Made by a program: the position numbers and the translations under genes. The notes under the pieces are model-generated. The model searched no databases. It worked only from the letters and a program-made list of their open reading frames with translations, and was not told where the DNA came from. Positions 52,691 to 61,779 of a DNA stretch of 64,000 nucleotides are shown one piece after another. Each line of letters opens with the position of its first letter. The stretch's first letter is position 1. Source of the stretch: Limnochorda pilosa (GTDB lineage: Bacteria > Bacillota > Limnochordia > Limnochordales > Limnochordaceae); the NCBI RefSeq assembly GCF_001544015.1, contig NZ_AP014924.1, positions 310,001 through 374,000 on the forward strand, read 5' to 3'.

Positions 52691-54178
52691 GTGAAGATAG
52701 CGAACCGAACGTTCGGAAATGACGTGCCCGGTGCACCATCCTCCGGTCACGACGGATCGCGTCCGTGGGGCGAGGGGGACGCACGGGATCGGGTGGCGCG
52801 GCTGGGCAGGGAGCTGGGGGAGATCGTCGGCCCATCCTGGGTGATGACCGAGCCCCACGAGCTCTTCGCCTACGCCTACGACGCCACGGGCGAGAAGGCC
52901 ATGCCCGACGTGGTCTGCTTCCCCGGCACGGCCCAGGAGGCCGCAGGCGTGGTGGCAGCGGCCCACCGCCTGGGGGTCCCCCTCCTGGCCCGGGGCGCGG
53001 GAACGAACCTCAGCGGGGGAACCATCCCCGTGGCCGGCGGACTGGTGCTGGCCATGAACCGCATGAACCGGATCCTTGAGATCGACGTGGAGGGCCGCAC
53101 GGCCACGGTGGAGCCCGGCTGCCCCAACCTGGCCCTGCAGGAGGCGCTCCGGCCGCTAGGCTTCTTCTGCGCCCCGGACCCGTCCAGCCACCGGGTCTCC
53201 ACCCTGGGAGGAAATGCCTCGGAGAACGCGGGCGGCCCCCACTGCGCCAAGTACGGGGTCACCACCCACCACGTGCTGGCGCTGGAGGTGGTGCTTCCCG
53301 ACGGCCGCCGGGCCCGGCTGGGCAGCCCCGCCGCGGACGCGCCCGGCCTGGACCTGGTGGGGCTCTGGGTGGGTTCCGAGGGCACCCTGGGGGTGATCAC
53401 CGGTCTGACGGTCCGCATCCTCCCCCTGCCCGACGCGGTCCAGACGATGCTTGCCGTCTTCGACGACCTAGAGGCGGCGCTTCAGACCGTCTCGGACATC
53501 ATCGCCGCCCGGGTGGTACCCGCCACCCTGGAGCTCCTGGACCGGGGCACCATCGAGACGGTGGAGGCCTTCGCCCACGCGGGCTACCCTCTGGACGCCG
53601 GGGCGGTGCTCCTCATCGAGGTGGACGGCACAGAGCCGGCCGTCGCCCATGCCCGGGAGGCGGTGGCCCGGATCTGCCGGGAGGCGGGTGCCCGGGAGCT
53701 CCGCATCGCCCGGGACGAGGCCGAGCGCGATGCCCTCTGGCTGGGCCGGCGGGCGGCGTACGGCGCCGCAGCACGGCTCTCCTCTCACCTTTGGACCCAG
53801 GATATTACCGTCCCCCGCCCACGCCTGGCGGAGATGATGCGGGCCGTGCGCCGGATTGGCGAGAACTACCGAATCCCCATGATCGCCGTGGCCCACGCGG
53901 GCGATGGCAACCTGCACCCCCTGGTCCCCTACAACCCCAAGGATGCAGACCAGATGCGCCGGATGAAGGCGGCCGACCGCGAGATCCTCGAGACCTGCGT
54001 GCGGCTCGGGGGCTCCATCACCGGCGAGCACGGTGTCGGGCTCGACAAGATCGGCAACCTGGAGCTCATGTTCGCAGAGGAGGACCTGGGGCTGATGCGC
54101 CACGTGAAGGCCGTCTTCGACCCCGAAGGCCGGATGAACCCGGGGAAGGCCATTCCCGCCGCCCGGGGGGCGGTTTGA
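52691..54178 (+). CDS. glcD: Glycolate/D-lactate oxidase FAD subunit (GlcD-like)
   Basis: About 495 residues, FAD-binding PCMH-type oxidase. FAD motif LLARGAGTNLSGGTIPVAGGLVLAM, then HRVSTLGGNASENAGGPHCAKYGVT, the GSEGTLGVITGLTV segment, and the C-terminal domain with VAHAGDGNLHPLVPYN and SITGEHGVGLDK, whose histidines line the active site. The start is uncertain (GTG 52691 or TTG 52673). First gene of glcD-glcE-glcF, encoding a 2-hydroxyacid dehydrogenase that passes electrons to quinone. Confidence 0.92.
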   Translation: MKIANRTFGNDVPGAPSSGHDGSRPWGEGDARDRVARLGRELGEIVGPSWVMTEPHELFAYAYDATGEKAMPDVVCFPGTAQEAAGVVAAAHRLGVPLLARGAGTNLSGGTIPVAGGLVLAMNRMNRILEIDVEGRTATVEPGCPNLALQEALRPLGFFCAPDPSSHRVSTLGGNASENAGGPHCAKYGVTTHHVLALEVVLPDGRRARLGSPAADAPGLDLVGLWVGSEGTLGVITGLTVRILPLPDAVQTMLAVFDDLEAALQTVSDIIAARVVPATLELLDRGTIETVEAFAHAGYPLDAGAVLLIEVDGTEPAVAHAREAVARICREAGARELRIARDEAERDALWLGRRAAYGAAARLSSHLWTQDITVPRPRLAEMMRAVRRIGENYRIPMIAVAHAGDGNLHPLVPYNPKDADQMRRMKAADREILETCVRLGGSITGEHGVGLDKIGNLELMFAEEDLGLMRHVKAVFDPEGRMNPGKAIPAARGAV

Positions 54179-54182
54179 CGCC

Positions 54183-55583
54183 ATGACCCGCCCCGTGACC
54201 ACCCCTCCTGGGAACTCGAATGCAGACGCCCTGGAGCGGTGGGTTGCCCGGCTCCCGGCCTCGTGGCAGCCCGATCCGCACGCTTGGGCCCGGGAGCAGG
54301 GCTGGCCCCGCACCCCTGCGTGGGTGGTGCGCCCGCCCGGTACCGAAGGGCTGCGGGAGATCCTAAAGGTGGGCACCGAGGTCGCGGCCGCAGGGCCCGC
54401 AGGCTCCCCCGGGCGCCTGGCCGTGGCCGGATCGGGCTCCCGCCTGGCGTGGTGGCCCCTGCCGCCCGGCGTGGGCGTGCTGGACACCTCGGCCCTGGGC
54501 GGCGAGCCCGAGCTGGACCCGGGCAACCTGACCCTCTCCCTACCGGCCTTCACCTCCTGGCCCCAGGTGGCCTCGGTTCTGGAAGGCTCGGGCCTGGCCT
54601 ACCCCATCCAGGGCGCCGGCGACGGCTCGGGGACGGTGGGCGGGCACCTGGCCGGCCGGACGTCCAACGCCCTGCACCTCCGCTACGGCCCGGCCCGGGA
54701 CTGGCTCCTGGGGGCGGAGTGGATCACGGGCGGGGGCCAGCCCTCGCGGGTGGGTGCCCCCGTGGTGAAGAACGTGGCCGGCTACGACCTGGCCAAGCTG
54801 CTGGTGGGTTCGCATGGTTCGCTGGGGGTGCTGCTCCGGGTGATCCTCAGGCTCCGGCCCGCGCCCCCGGCCGAGGCCCGGGCGGTGGTGACGGGCGGAG
54901 ACGCGGCCGCCCTCGCGCCCATGGCCCACCGCCTCGCCGCTCGGCCCGGCGGCCCCGTGGGGATCGAGGTGCTGGAACGGCTCGGCGAAGGTCCGGGTCC
55001 GGCACACGAACGGGCCTGGCGGGAGGTGGCACATGCGCTGAACGCCTTCGGGCTCCCCGGCGGGTCAGGGCCCCTGATGCTCCTCTACTACCAGGGATTC
55101 GAGGGCGAGCTGGCCGCGGAGCGGGAGAACCTGGAACGGCTGGGCTGGGAGCACGGCCTTCAGGTGTCGTGGGAAGAACGTCCTGGCGCCTCGCAACCCA
55201 CGGGTGCCTGGAGGCTGCTGCGGGCTGCCGGACCGGCCTCCGGCCTCTGCCTGGCTCGGCTGGGTGTGCCGGCGCGAAGGGCAGGCGAGCTCTGGCAGGC
55301 CGTGCGGGAGGCATGGGGATCCAGGAGTGAGCCCGGCGGAAGCGGGTTCGGGCTCCTGCTGGTGGAGCCCGCTTCCGGGGTCGTGCGGGCCCTGGGGGCC
55401 CCGCCGCACGAGGGTGGCTGGCGGCGGGTCCGGGAGACCGCGGAGGGTCTGGGCGGGTACGCCGTCTGGGAGGCGGCTCCCCTGGGCCGCTATGAATCCT
55501 CGGCCGTCCCCTGGGAGGCGTGGGACGAGGCGGTACGGCGGGTCTTCGATCCTGCCGGCCTGCTGTGGGCGCCCCGTGCGTGA
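54183..55583 (+). CDS. glcE: Glycolate oxidase accessory FAD subunit (GlcE-like)
   Basis: A 466-residue FAD-binding protein of the GlcE type, 4 bases after glcD. Recognisable parts are LAVAGSGSRLAWWPLP, a degenerate FAD PP-binding stretch GAGDGSGTVGGHLAGRTSN, LRYGPARDWLLGAEWITGGG and VVKNVAGYDLAKLLVGSHGSLGVL. It is longer than the E. coli protein (about 350 residues), mainly in the C-terminal half. In the complex GlcD, GlcE and GlcF together oxidise glycolate or lactate. Confidence 0.88.
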   Translation: MTRPVTTPPGNSNADALERWVARLPASWQPDPHAWAREQGWPRTPAWVVRPPGTEGLREILKVGTEVAAAGPAGSPGRLAVAGSGSRLAWWPLPPGVGVLDTSALGGEPELDPGNLTLSLPAFTSWPQVASVLEGSGLAYPIQGAGDGSGTVGGHLAGRTSNALHLRYGPARDWLLGAEWITGGGQPSRVGAPVVKNVAGYDLAKLLVGSHGSLGVLLRVILRLRPAPPAEARAVVTGGDAAALAPMAHRLAARPGGPVGIEVLERLGEGPGPAHERAWREVAHALNAFGLPGGSGPLMLLYYQGFEGELAAERENLERLGWEHGLQVSWEERPGASQPTGAWRLLRAAGPASGLCLARLGVPARRAGELWQAVREAWGSRSEPGGSGFGLLLVEPASGVVRALGAPPHEGGWRRVRETAEGLGGYAVWEAAPLGRYESSAVPWEAWDEAVRRVFDPAGLLWAPRA

Positions 55584-55685
55584 GCGGGCGCACCGGCGCC
55601 GAGGACTCGGGATGGTTCACATCATCTGATACGGACGCGGTCTCACGGCAAGCAGTGCCGTGCGCTTCGAGCCCTGAGAGCTTTG

Positions 55686-57239
55686 ATGGAGGTGCTGGCG
55701 TTGGCAGCGGACCGAGGGCTCCTCGCCCAGGAAGGGCGGGCGGAGGTCGTCGTGACATCGCCCGAGATCCGGCCCTTCTTCGGGCAGGAGACCCTGGACC
55801 AGCTCAACCGGTGCAACAAGTGCGGGTTCTGCCTGCCCGCCTGCCCCACCTACGTTCACCTGGGCCGGGAGCCTGCCTCTCCCCGGGGACGCCTGGCCAT
55901 GGTGGAGGAGGTTCTAGAGGGGCATATGGAGCCGGGGTGGGCCGTGGGCGACCAGATGGACCTCTGCCTGGGCTGCCGGGCCTGCGAGTCGGCCTGCCCC
56001 TCGGGTGTCCAGTTCGGGCAGGTGCTGGAGGCGGCCCGGGCGGCCGTGGCGGCCCGGGGCGAGTGGGCTCCGGAGAACTCGGGCCTTCGGCGGCTGCTCC
56101 TGGAGAAGCTGGTCACCCACCCGAGGCGCCTGGCCCTGGGTGCTTCCTTGCTCTGGCTCTACCAGGCGAGCGGCCTGCGGCGCCTGGTGCGGGCCCTGGG
56201 CCTCTTGCGCCTCCTGCCGAAGCACCTGGGCGATCTGGAGCCTATGCTGCCCAGGGTGCCGGCGCCCTGGGCCCGACCCCCCAGAGCCCGCCCGGCGCCA
56301 GGCGAACCGCCGCTGACCCCCGGCGCGCTGGGTCCCGAAGGGGAACGGCCGCAGGCGGCCCTCTTCCTGGGGTGCCTCCAGGACGCACTCTTCCCCAGCA
56401 CCAACGCCCGGATCGGGCAGGCGCTGCAGGCCATGGGCGTCACGGTGGAGACGCCCACCGGTCAAGGATGCTGCGGCGCCCTGCACGCCCACGCGGGTCG
56501 CCCCGAGGAGGCCCGGAGGCTGGCCCGGGCCAACATCGAGGCCTTCGAGCGCTCCGGCGCCCGGTGGATCGTGAACGGGGCAGGCGGGTGCGGGGCCATG
56601 CTGAAGGAGTACCCACACCTCCTCGAAGAGGACCCCGAGTGGCGGCCCCGGGCCGAGGCGTTCAGCCGCCGCGCTCGCGACGTGAGCGAACTCCTGGTGG
56701 AGCTGGGTGCCCGCCGCGTCCTGCGGCAGGGCCTGCAGGACGGCGAGGCCGGCGGGCCGCAGGAGGCGGGGCGGCCGCCGGCCGAGCCGTCGGCAGAGGG
56801 CGACCGCTCCCGTGGCCCGGGGGCGGCTTCCAAGCGGCCCTTGCGCGTGACGTACCAGGATTCCTGCCACCTCCGCCACGGGCAGGGGGTGTGGCGGGAG
56901 CCCCGGGAGCTCTTGCGGAGCCTGCCCGGAGTTGAGTACGTGGAGCTTCCCGGGGCCGACCGTTGCTGCGGTTCTGCGGGCACCTACACCTTCACGCGGC
57001 CGGAGATGTCGCTCCTGCTCCTGGACGAGAAAATGGAAGCGGTCCGGCGGACCGGAGCGGACGTGGTGGTCACCGCCAACCCGGGATGCTTCATGCAGAT
57101 GCAGCTGGGCGTCGAGAGGGCCGGGCTTTCGGACCGGGTTCGCGTGGCCCACGTGGCCGACCTGGTGGCCGAGACCCTGGGGGGTAAGGAGGCGTCCGCA
57201 CGGACGTGGACCGTTCCGACGAGGCAGGCGTGCCCGTAA
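55686..57239 (+). CDS. glcF: Glycolate oxidase iron-sulfur subunit (GlcF-like)
   Basis: A 517-residue protein with two N-terminal 4Fe-4S motifs (CNKCGFCLPACPTY and CLGCRACESACPSGV) and two CCG domains (GCLQDALFPSTNARIG with QGCCGALHAHAG, then DSCHLRHGQGVW with RCCGSAGTYT), the layout of GlcF and heterodisulfide-reductase-like subunits. ATG 55686 (or TTG 55683) lacks a strong RBS. A Pro/Ala/Gly-rich linker of about 35 residues between CCG domains is longer than usual. It overlaps the MFS gene downstream by 34 bases. Confidence 0.9.
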   Translation: MEVLALAADRGLLAQEGRAEVVVTSPEIRPFFGQETLDQLNRCNKCGFCLPACPTYVHLGREPASPRGRLAMVEEVLEGHMEPGWAVGDQMDLCLGCRACESACPSGVQFGQVLEAARAAVAARGEWAPENSGLRRLLLEKLVTHPRRLALGASLLWLYQASGLRRLVRALGLLRLLPKHLGDLEPMLPRVPAPWARPPRARPAPGEPPLTPGALGPEGERPQAALFLGCLQDALFPSTNARIGQALQAMGVTVETPTGQGCCGALHAHAGRPEEARRLARANIEAFERSGARWIVNGAGGCGAMLKEYPHLLEEDPEWRPRAEAFSRRARDVSELLVELGARRVLRQGLQDGEAGGPQEAGRPPAEPSAEGDRSRGPGAASKRPLRVTYQDSCHLRHGQGVWREPRELLRSLPGVEYVELPGADRCCGSAGTYTFTRPEMSLLLLDEKMEAVRRTGADVVVTANPGCFMQMQLGVERAGLSDRVRVAHVADLVAETLGGKEASARTWTVPTRQACP

Positions 57240-58528
57240 CACCCGTAACAGAGGAAGAATCCGGTGGACCTTCGAGCCGCCGGTGGTACGTGCTCGTGGG
57301 GGCGACCGCCCAACAGGCCGGGCTGACCGTGGTTCGGTTCGGCCTTCCAGCACTGGCGCCCTTCATGCGGACCGCTCTGGGGCTCTCCCTGACGCAGGTG
57401 GGGATGCTCCTGGCCAGCTTCGACCTGGGGGCGCTGGTGGGCTTCCTTCCCACAGGAATGCTCACCTCCCGGCGCGGCGAGCGCTGGGTCCTCACCGCGG
57501 GGGCTCTGATCACCGGACTCCTCACCCTGGCGGCGGCGCGGGGCGGCGGCTTCCTCTGGATCATCGCCGCCCTCTTCCTGGCGGGCTTCGGGTATCCGAG
57601 CAGCCAGACCGCGGGGAGCCAGGCGGTGATGCTGGCCTTCCCGGCCCGGGGCCGAGGGCTCGCCATGGGCATCCGCCAGGCTGGCCTGCCCATCGGCGGG
57701 CTGATGGCCGCGCTGGCCCTCCCGGGCCTTGCCGGCACCCGGGGCTGGCCACCGGCTCTCGCGGCCGCAGCGGGGCTGGCGCTCCTCTCGGGGGCGGTCG
57801 CCTGGCTCGCTCTCGGGAGCACGGCGCCCACCTCCGGCAAAGGGAGCGCCGCTCCCGGCGGGGATCCCCCCAGGTTCGCAGACCTGGCCCGCAACCGCAC
57901 CCTCTGGATCGGAACCGTGATGGCCTGTCTCTTCGGGGTCGCCCAGTTCAGCCTGCTGGGCTACCTCCCCCTCTACCTGGTGGACCGTTTCCACTGGACC
58001 GCGAAGGGGGCCGCCCAGCTCCTCATTCTGGTCCACGCCGGCGGAATCGCGGGGCGCCTGCTCTGGGGCCACGTGTCGGACCGCCTCTTCGGCGCCCGGC
58101 GCCAGCCCGTGCTCCTGCTGCTGGCGGGGGCGGGCGTGCTGGTGGCTGCCGTCCTCGTCGCCTGGCCGAGGCTCGTCGGGCTCCTGGGCGCAGCGGCACC
58201 CGCGGCGACCGCGGGGCTGGCCCTGGCAGGCGGGCTGGTCTTCCTGGGGTGGAACGGGCTCTACGTGACCACCGTCTCCGAAGCCGTGGGTGCCCGGGGC
58301 TCGGCCCTGGGCCTGGCCCTCTCCATGACCGCGCTCTACGTGAGTACCATGGGCACCCCCCTCCTCTTCGGCGCCGCCGTCGACCGTACGGGCTCCTACG
58401 GCCTTGCGTGGGCCATGACCGGCGTCGCTCAAGGCCTGGCGCTGGCCACAGGGCTTCTCCTGCACGAGCGGCTGCCTGCGGGGGCCCGCGAGGGTGCGGG
58501 CGCGACGGTGGGGGAACGCGGGCGCTGA
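57206..58528 (+). CDS. MFS transporter
   Basis: A 440-residue permease with about 12 helices. The loop 2-3 motif (FLPTGMLTSRRGERWVL) is the usual MFS signature, and GMLLASFDLGALVGFLPTG and RGLAMGIRQAGLPIGGLMA are family segments. GTG 57206 lies inside the glcF end, so it is probably translationally coupled to the glc genes, suggesting uptake of glycolate, lactate or another hydroxyacid. Second half: GRLLWGHVSDRLFGARRQPV repeats the signature. Confidence 0.88.
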   Translation: MDRSDEAGVPVTPVTEEESGGPSSRRWYVLVGATAQQAGLTVVRFGLPALAPFMRTALGLSLTQVGMLLASFDLGALVGFLPTGMLTSRRGERWVLTAGALITGLLTLAAARGGGFLWIIAALFLAGFGYPSSQTAGSQAVMLAFPARGRGLAMGIRQAGLPIGGLMAALALPGLAGTRGWPPALAAAAGLALLSGAVAWLALGSTAPTSGKGSAAPGGDPPRFADLARNRTLWIGTVMACLFGVAQFSLLGYLPLYLVDRFHWTAKGAAQLLILVHAGGIAGRLLWGHVSDRLFGARRQPVLLLLAGAGVLVAAVLVAWPRLVGLLGAAAPAATAGLALAGGLVFLGWNGLYVTTVSEAVGARGSALGLALSMTALYVSTMGTPLLFGAAVDRTGSYGLAWAMTGVAQGLALATGLLLHERLPAGAREGAGATVGERGR

Positions 58529-58544
58529 TGCAGCGTCGGAGCGA

Positions 58545-58569
58545 GGCGCGCCGGGGCGCCCCGCGCGCC
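58545..58569. terminator. GC-rich hairpin between convergent genes
   Basis: GGCGCGC ... GCGCGCC outer stem with a nested GGGG/CCCC inner stem and a single bulged C, between the plus-strand MFS gene and minus-strand selD. No T tract on either side, so it may act as a weak bidirectional terminator or a transcript-end stabiliser. Confidence 0.4.
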
Positions 58570-58694
58570 CCCGGGTGGGTGAGCATGGGCCGTCTGAGCA
58601 CAGCGGCCCGGTGACCTCGGGTTTCGTGGGCAGGAAGGTCTCATTCCGGGGGGGCACTCGTATGGGGCCGCATCGCGAGGCAGCACCGATCTCT

Positions 58695-59750
58695 TCATCT
58701 GACAGTGACGGGTACGGACGCCCCATCCAGAACCCGTCCGATCACCTGGGCTTCCTCAATGCCCCGCTCTCTCAGGGCGGCCAGGAGGCCTTGGGTCCTT
58801 TCCGGGCGCACCGCCAGCAGGAGGCCGCCTGAGGTCATGGCGTCGACCAGGACGATGCGGAGGAGTCCGTCCACCCGGGCATCGAAGGCCACCTTGTCCC
58901 TCAGGTACTGCTGATTCGCCCAGGTGCCGCCGGGGACGAAGCCGCGGCGGGCCAGTTCCTCCACATGGGGCAGGAGGGGTACGGCCTCCGCCGACACCTC
59001 CGCGGCCACGCCGCTGGCGGTCACCATCTCGTAGAGGTGGCCCAGCAGGCCGAAGCCCGTCACATCGGTGCACGCATCGACCCCCACGGCCAGGGCCGCC
59101 TCCGAGGCTGCGCGGTTCAGGCTGGTCATGGCCTTCACTGCGGCCTCCTCCGCCTCGGGCGGGCATCCGTCCCGCTTGACGGCCGTGGAGATCAACCCTG
59201 TGCCGATGGGCTTGGTAAGCACCAGATCGTCCCCGGGACGGGCCCCGCCGTTGCTGAGGAAGTGCTCCGGCGAGACCAGCCCGGTGACGGCCAGGCCGAA
59301 CTTGGGCTCAGGGTCGTCGATGGTATGCCCGCCCACCAGGGCGCACTCCGCCTCCCGGAGCACGTCCGCCCCCCCGGTCATGATGGCCTTCAGCACGTCC
59401 AGGGGGAGCTTGGAGATAGGGAACCCGACCAGCGCCAGGGCGGTCAGGGGTCGGCCCCCCATCGCGTAGACGTCGCTCAGGGCATTGGCGGCGGCGATGC
59501 GCCCGAACAGGTCGGGGTCATCCACGATGGGGGTGAAAAAGTCGACGGTCTGAACGAGCGCGCGCGTCTCGTCGAGGCGATAGACGGCGGCGTCGTCCAT
59601 CATCTCGTTCCCCACCAGCAGGTTCGGATCGGCCAGCCGGGGCAGGCCTCGCAGGACCTGGACCAGGTCCTCAGGGTTCAGCTTGGAGGCTCAGCCGGCC
59701 TTGGAGCTCATCTGGGTGAGACGCACGGGAGTGCCTGCCAGGGGATCCAC
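58695..59750 (-). CDS. selD: Selenide, water dikinase SelD, itself a selenoprotein (in-frame TGA = Sec)
   Basis: SelD makes selenophosphate, the selenium donor for Sec-tRNA, from selenide and ATP. Read from GTG 59750 (or GTG 59726) the N-terminus is RLTQMSSKAG, then TGA at 59693-59691, then ASKLNPEDL. The TGA falls exactly at the catalytic Cys17 position of E. coli SelD (SGCGCK context), and the essential Lys is three residues later as in E. coli. With the TGA read as Sec the protein has 351 residues, close to the usual 347. Downstream are NEMMDDAAVYRL (metal and ATP Asp), DPDLFGRIAAANALSDVYAMG and TDVTGFGLLGH. A perfect 7-bp hairpin follows the TGA. A reading that stops at the TGA would begin at ATG 59615 and lose the active site. 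Confidence 0.93.
59654..59693 (-). promoter_or_regulatory. Bacterial SECIS element in selD
   Basis: The TGA (59693-59691) is followed, after 20 bases, by a perfect 7-bp stem GGACCTG/CAGGTCC with loop GTC (59670-59654). A loop that begins with G, some 27 bases after the UGA, matches the spacing and apical-G rule for SelB-bound hairpins. Confidence 0.75.
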
Positions 59751-59882
59751 CCCCTACACAAAGTCCTTGCGGCCGTCACGGACAAGACAGCGTGTGCGCC
59801 GTAGGTGGCACACCTCTTGGACCGAGGAGCCATGCACGAGGCCCACGCTTGAGGGACGCGCCATATGGGGTCCGAGCGGGCG

Positions 59883-59909
59883 GACGCCGGGCCCGATGAG
59901 CCCGGCGTC
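59883..59909 (-). terminator. Hairpin between the UGSC gene and selD
   Basis: Perfect 10-bp stem GACGCCGGGC/GCCCGGCGTC with a 7-base loop, 36 bases after the stop of the UGSC gene on the minus strand. No T tract follows, so it may attenuate rather than fully terminate transcription into selD. Confidence 0.45.
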
Positions 59910-59944
59910 ACCATCACCCCACTCGGGTGAGCCCGATACGCAGT

Positions 59945-61693
59945 CTAGCGCCACTTGTCCACGAGCACCGATACCGGCGGTGCAAACTGGCCATCCCAGT
60001 ACTGGGAGTGCTTGCCAGGCCCGCCGACCACCGCGATGTGGATACTCTCAGGCGCGTCCATCGGCGGTACCGGCGTTTCGTCGCTTACCGCGCCCCACTC
60101 CTGCGGTGGGTCGCAGGTGAAAGGTGGCGCTGACTTGCCTCCCGGCTTTCCGGGATAGAGACGATATGGGTAACGTGCGTATTCCCATAGACCCCGCCGG
60201 ATGTCGTCCTTTCCCCATCCGTCATGCGCGATGGTCGCCGCGTGCTCCGGCGTCAACAGCAAGAAGCCATCGACATCCCGCAGGCACCCCAGGCCGGCCC
60301 GCTGCCCGGCCACGGTCACCGCCAGATTCTCCACCAGGTCCCTGGCATGGGTGCTGGAATGGTCCGAGTTGTTTCCTGGAGGTGAGCCGCCCGCCACAGT
60401 CACGACACTGTCGGCCGCCATGAAGCCCATCTCGACGTGATACGGCTGCCATGGGTTGGCTTCCTCGTTTTCCCCGACCACCGTGGCTACGATATTGCCG
60501 GCCCAACCTTGGTCGGTCTTGTCTGGATCAGGCGCCTTCGATCCGCCAACGACGTCGCCCAACAGGTTGATGAAGTACCCAACGCATACGTTGGTCAGAT
60601 GCCCCCCGCCGGCTGCGCCAGCGCCAGAGGCCACCCCGACTTCGTGACGAATTGGGCCATTCACCAGCACCAGCGGCGCGACCGGGTGGGTGGTGGTCGT
60701 CTGCGCCCGCCAGTTGTACTCGGGCGAGGCCAGCGCTTCGACGACGGCCAGCAGGAGCGGCATGTGCTCCGGCGTGCAACCGGCCATGACACCAAGGGCC
60801 GCAACCAGTTCGACTGTGAGAGTACCCATTCGGGGTGGAACGCCGTCCCACACTACCTCGCTCGCCGCGTGACTGGTGCCCGTGAGCATCTCCTGGACGC
60901 GGTCTACGGTAGGAGGTACGATGGGAAGACCCAGCGACCATCCCTGGTTGAGGAAGAGCTCATTTACCTGGGCATAGGTTCCGCGGAACTCGAACACGTC
61001 GGCCGGGTACGGAGGCTTCCCCAGATCAGGGATCTCCGTACGACTCGGACGCCAGCAGGTAGCTGTTTTCAGAATCTCCGGGAATGCTGCATCCGCCTTC
61101 TCCACGACTTCGTCCTCGGTGATCATGCCCACAGGGTGCGGGACCATGACGAACGCCATGTCAGGTGCCCCCATGCTTACCATGGTGGCCCTTGCCAGAT
61201 CGATGAACTCCGATGTCGCGATGGTAACGGTCGGGATGCCCCTCTTCTCGACAGCTAGCTGGTCACCGACCAGCCATGAGGTGCAAGACCCTCAATCGCA
61301 CTGCGAGCCGATCACGATATCCGGATGATAGCGTGCAATGATGTCTGCCTTTCGTTCAGCATCGGCGTCTCCGGCACTCTGCGGTACGGTACTCGGCTCT
61401 ACTTCGTAAAACTTGATGATGTTGACGCCCTCCACATTCTCTTCCAGTAACTCGGCGATACGGTCGAGGAACAGGTTGCCGTTGGGCTTACCGTTCCACT
61501 TGAGTCCCACGGTCTTGCCTTCCAGTGTGTCGATTCGTTCTGCGATGTTCACCGGTTCGATGGCTACAACGCCCTCTGGGTTCACGAGTTGCCATGTCAT
61601 CACGTTCGACTGAGCACCTGCAACTCCACCGGCCAATAGCATTGCGCCTGCGGCCGTGAGCACTCCGAGCCCAACGACTTTTGTGACGTTCAT
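59945..61693 (-). CDS. UGSC-family selenoprotein fused to a second uncharacterised domain, with signal peptide
   Basis: Read through TGA 61294-61292 this is a 582-residue protein with Sec134 in CDUGSC (Cys132, Sec134, Cys137). ATG 61693 follows GAGGAGG. Residues 1-27 form a signal peptide (core VVGLGVLTAAGAMLLAGG, AxA-type site). Residues about 32-190 match the UGSC family as I know it: LVNPEGVVAIEP, LEGKTVGLKWNGKPNGNLFLD, HPDIVIGSQCDUGSC, RGIPTVTIATSEF and MAFVMVPHPVG. The remainder (about 195-582; QGWSLGLPIVPPTVDRV, VMAGCTPEHMPLLLAVVEAL, THPVAPLVLVNGPI) resembles a family I recall next to UGSC genes elsewhere, function unknown. U-x-x-C suggests redox chemistry; that is inference. A 9-bp SECIS-like stem follows the TGA, and selD, selC and selB are neighbours. 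Confidence 0.9.
61256..61294 (-). promoter_or_regulatory. Bacterial SECIS element in the UGSC gene
   Basis: The TGA is followed after 15 bases by a 9-bp stem TGGCTGGTC/GACCAGCTA (one G-U pair) capped by loop GGT (stem 61276-61256). The loop starts with G, 24 bases after the UGA, well within the range known for SelB recognition. Confidence 0.8.
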
Positions 61694-61757
61694 CACAAAC
61701 CTCCTCACGGTGGAATGCGCATCGGGTCGTGCACGTGACCACAGAATCCGTAACCAC

Positions 61758-61779
61758 GGAATCACTATGGAATCACTAT
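61758..61779. repeat. Abutting 11-bp direct repeats over the UGSC promoter
   Basis: GGAATCACTAT occurs twice in direct succession (61758-61768 and 61769-61779), a one-helical-turn period. On the minus strand they overlap the -10 box and likely start site of the UGSC gene, so they are a candidate operator. Confidence 0.6.
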
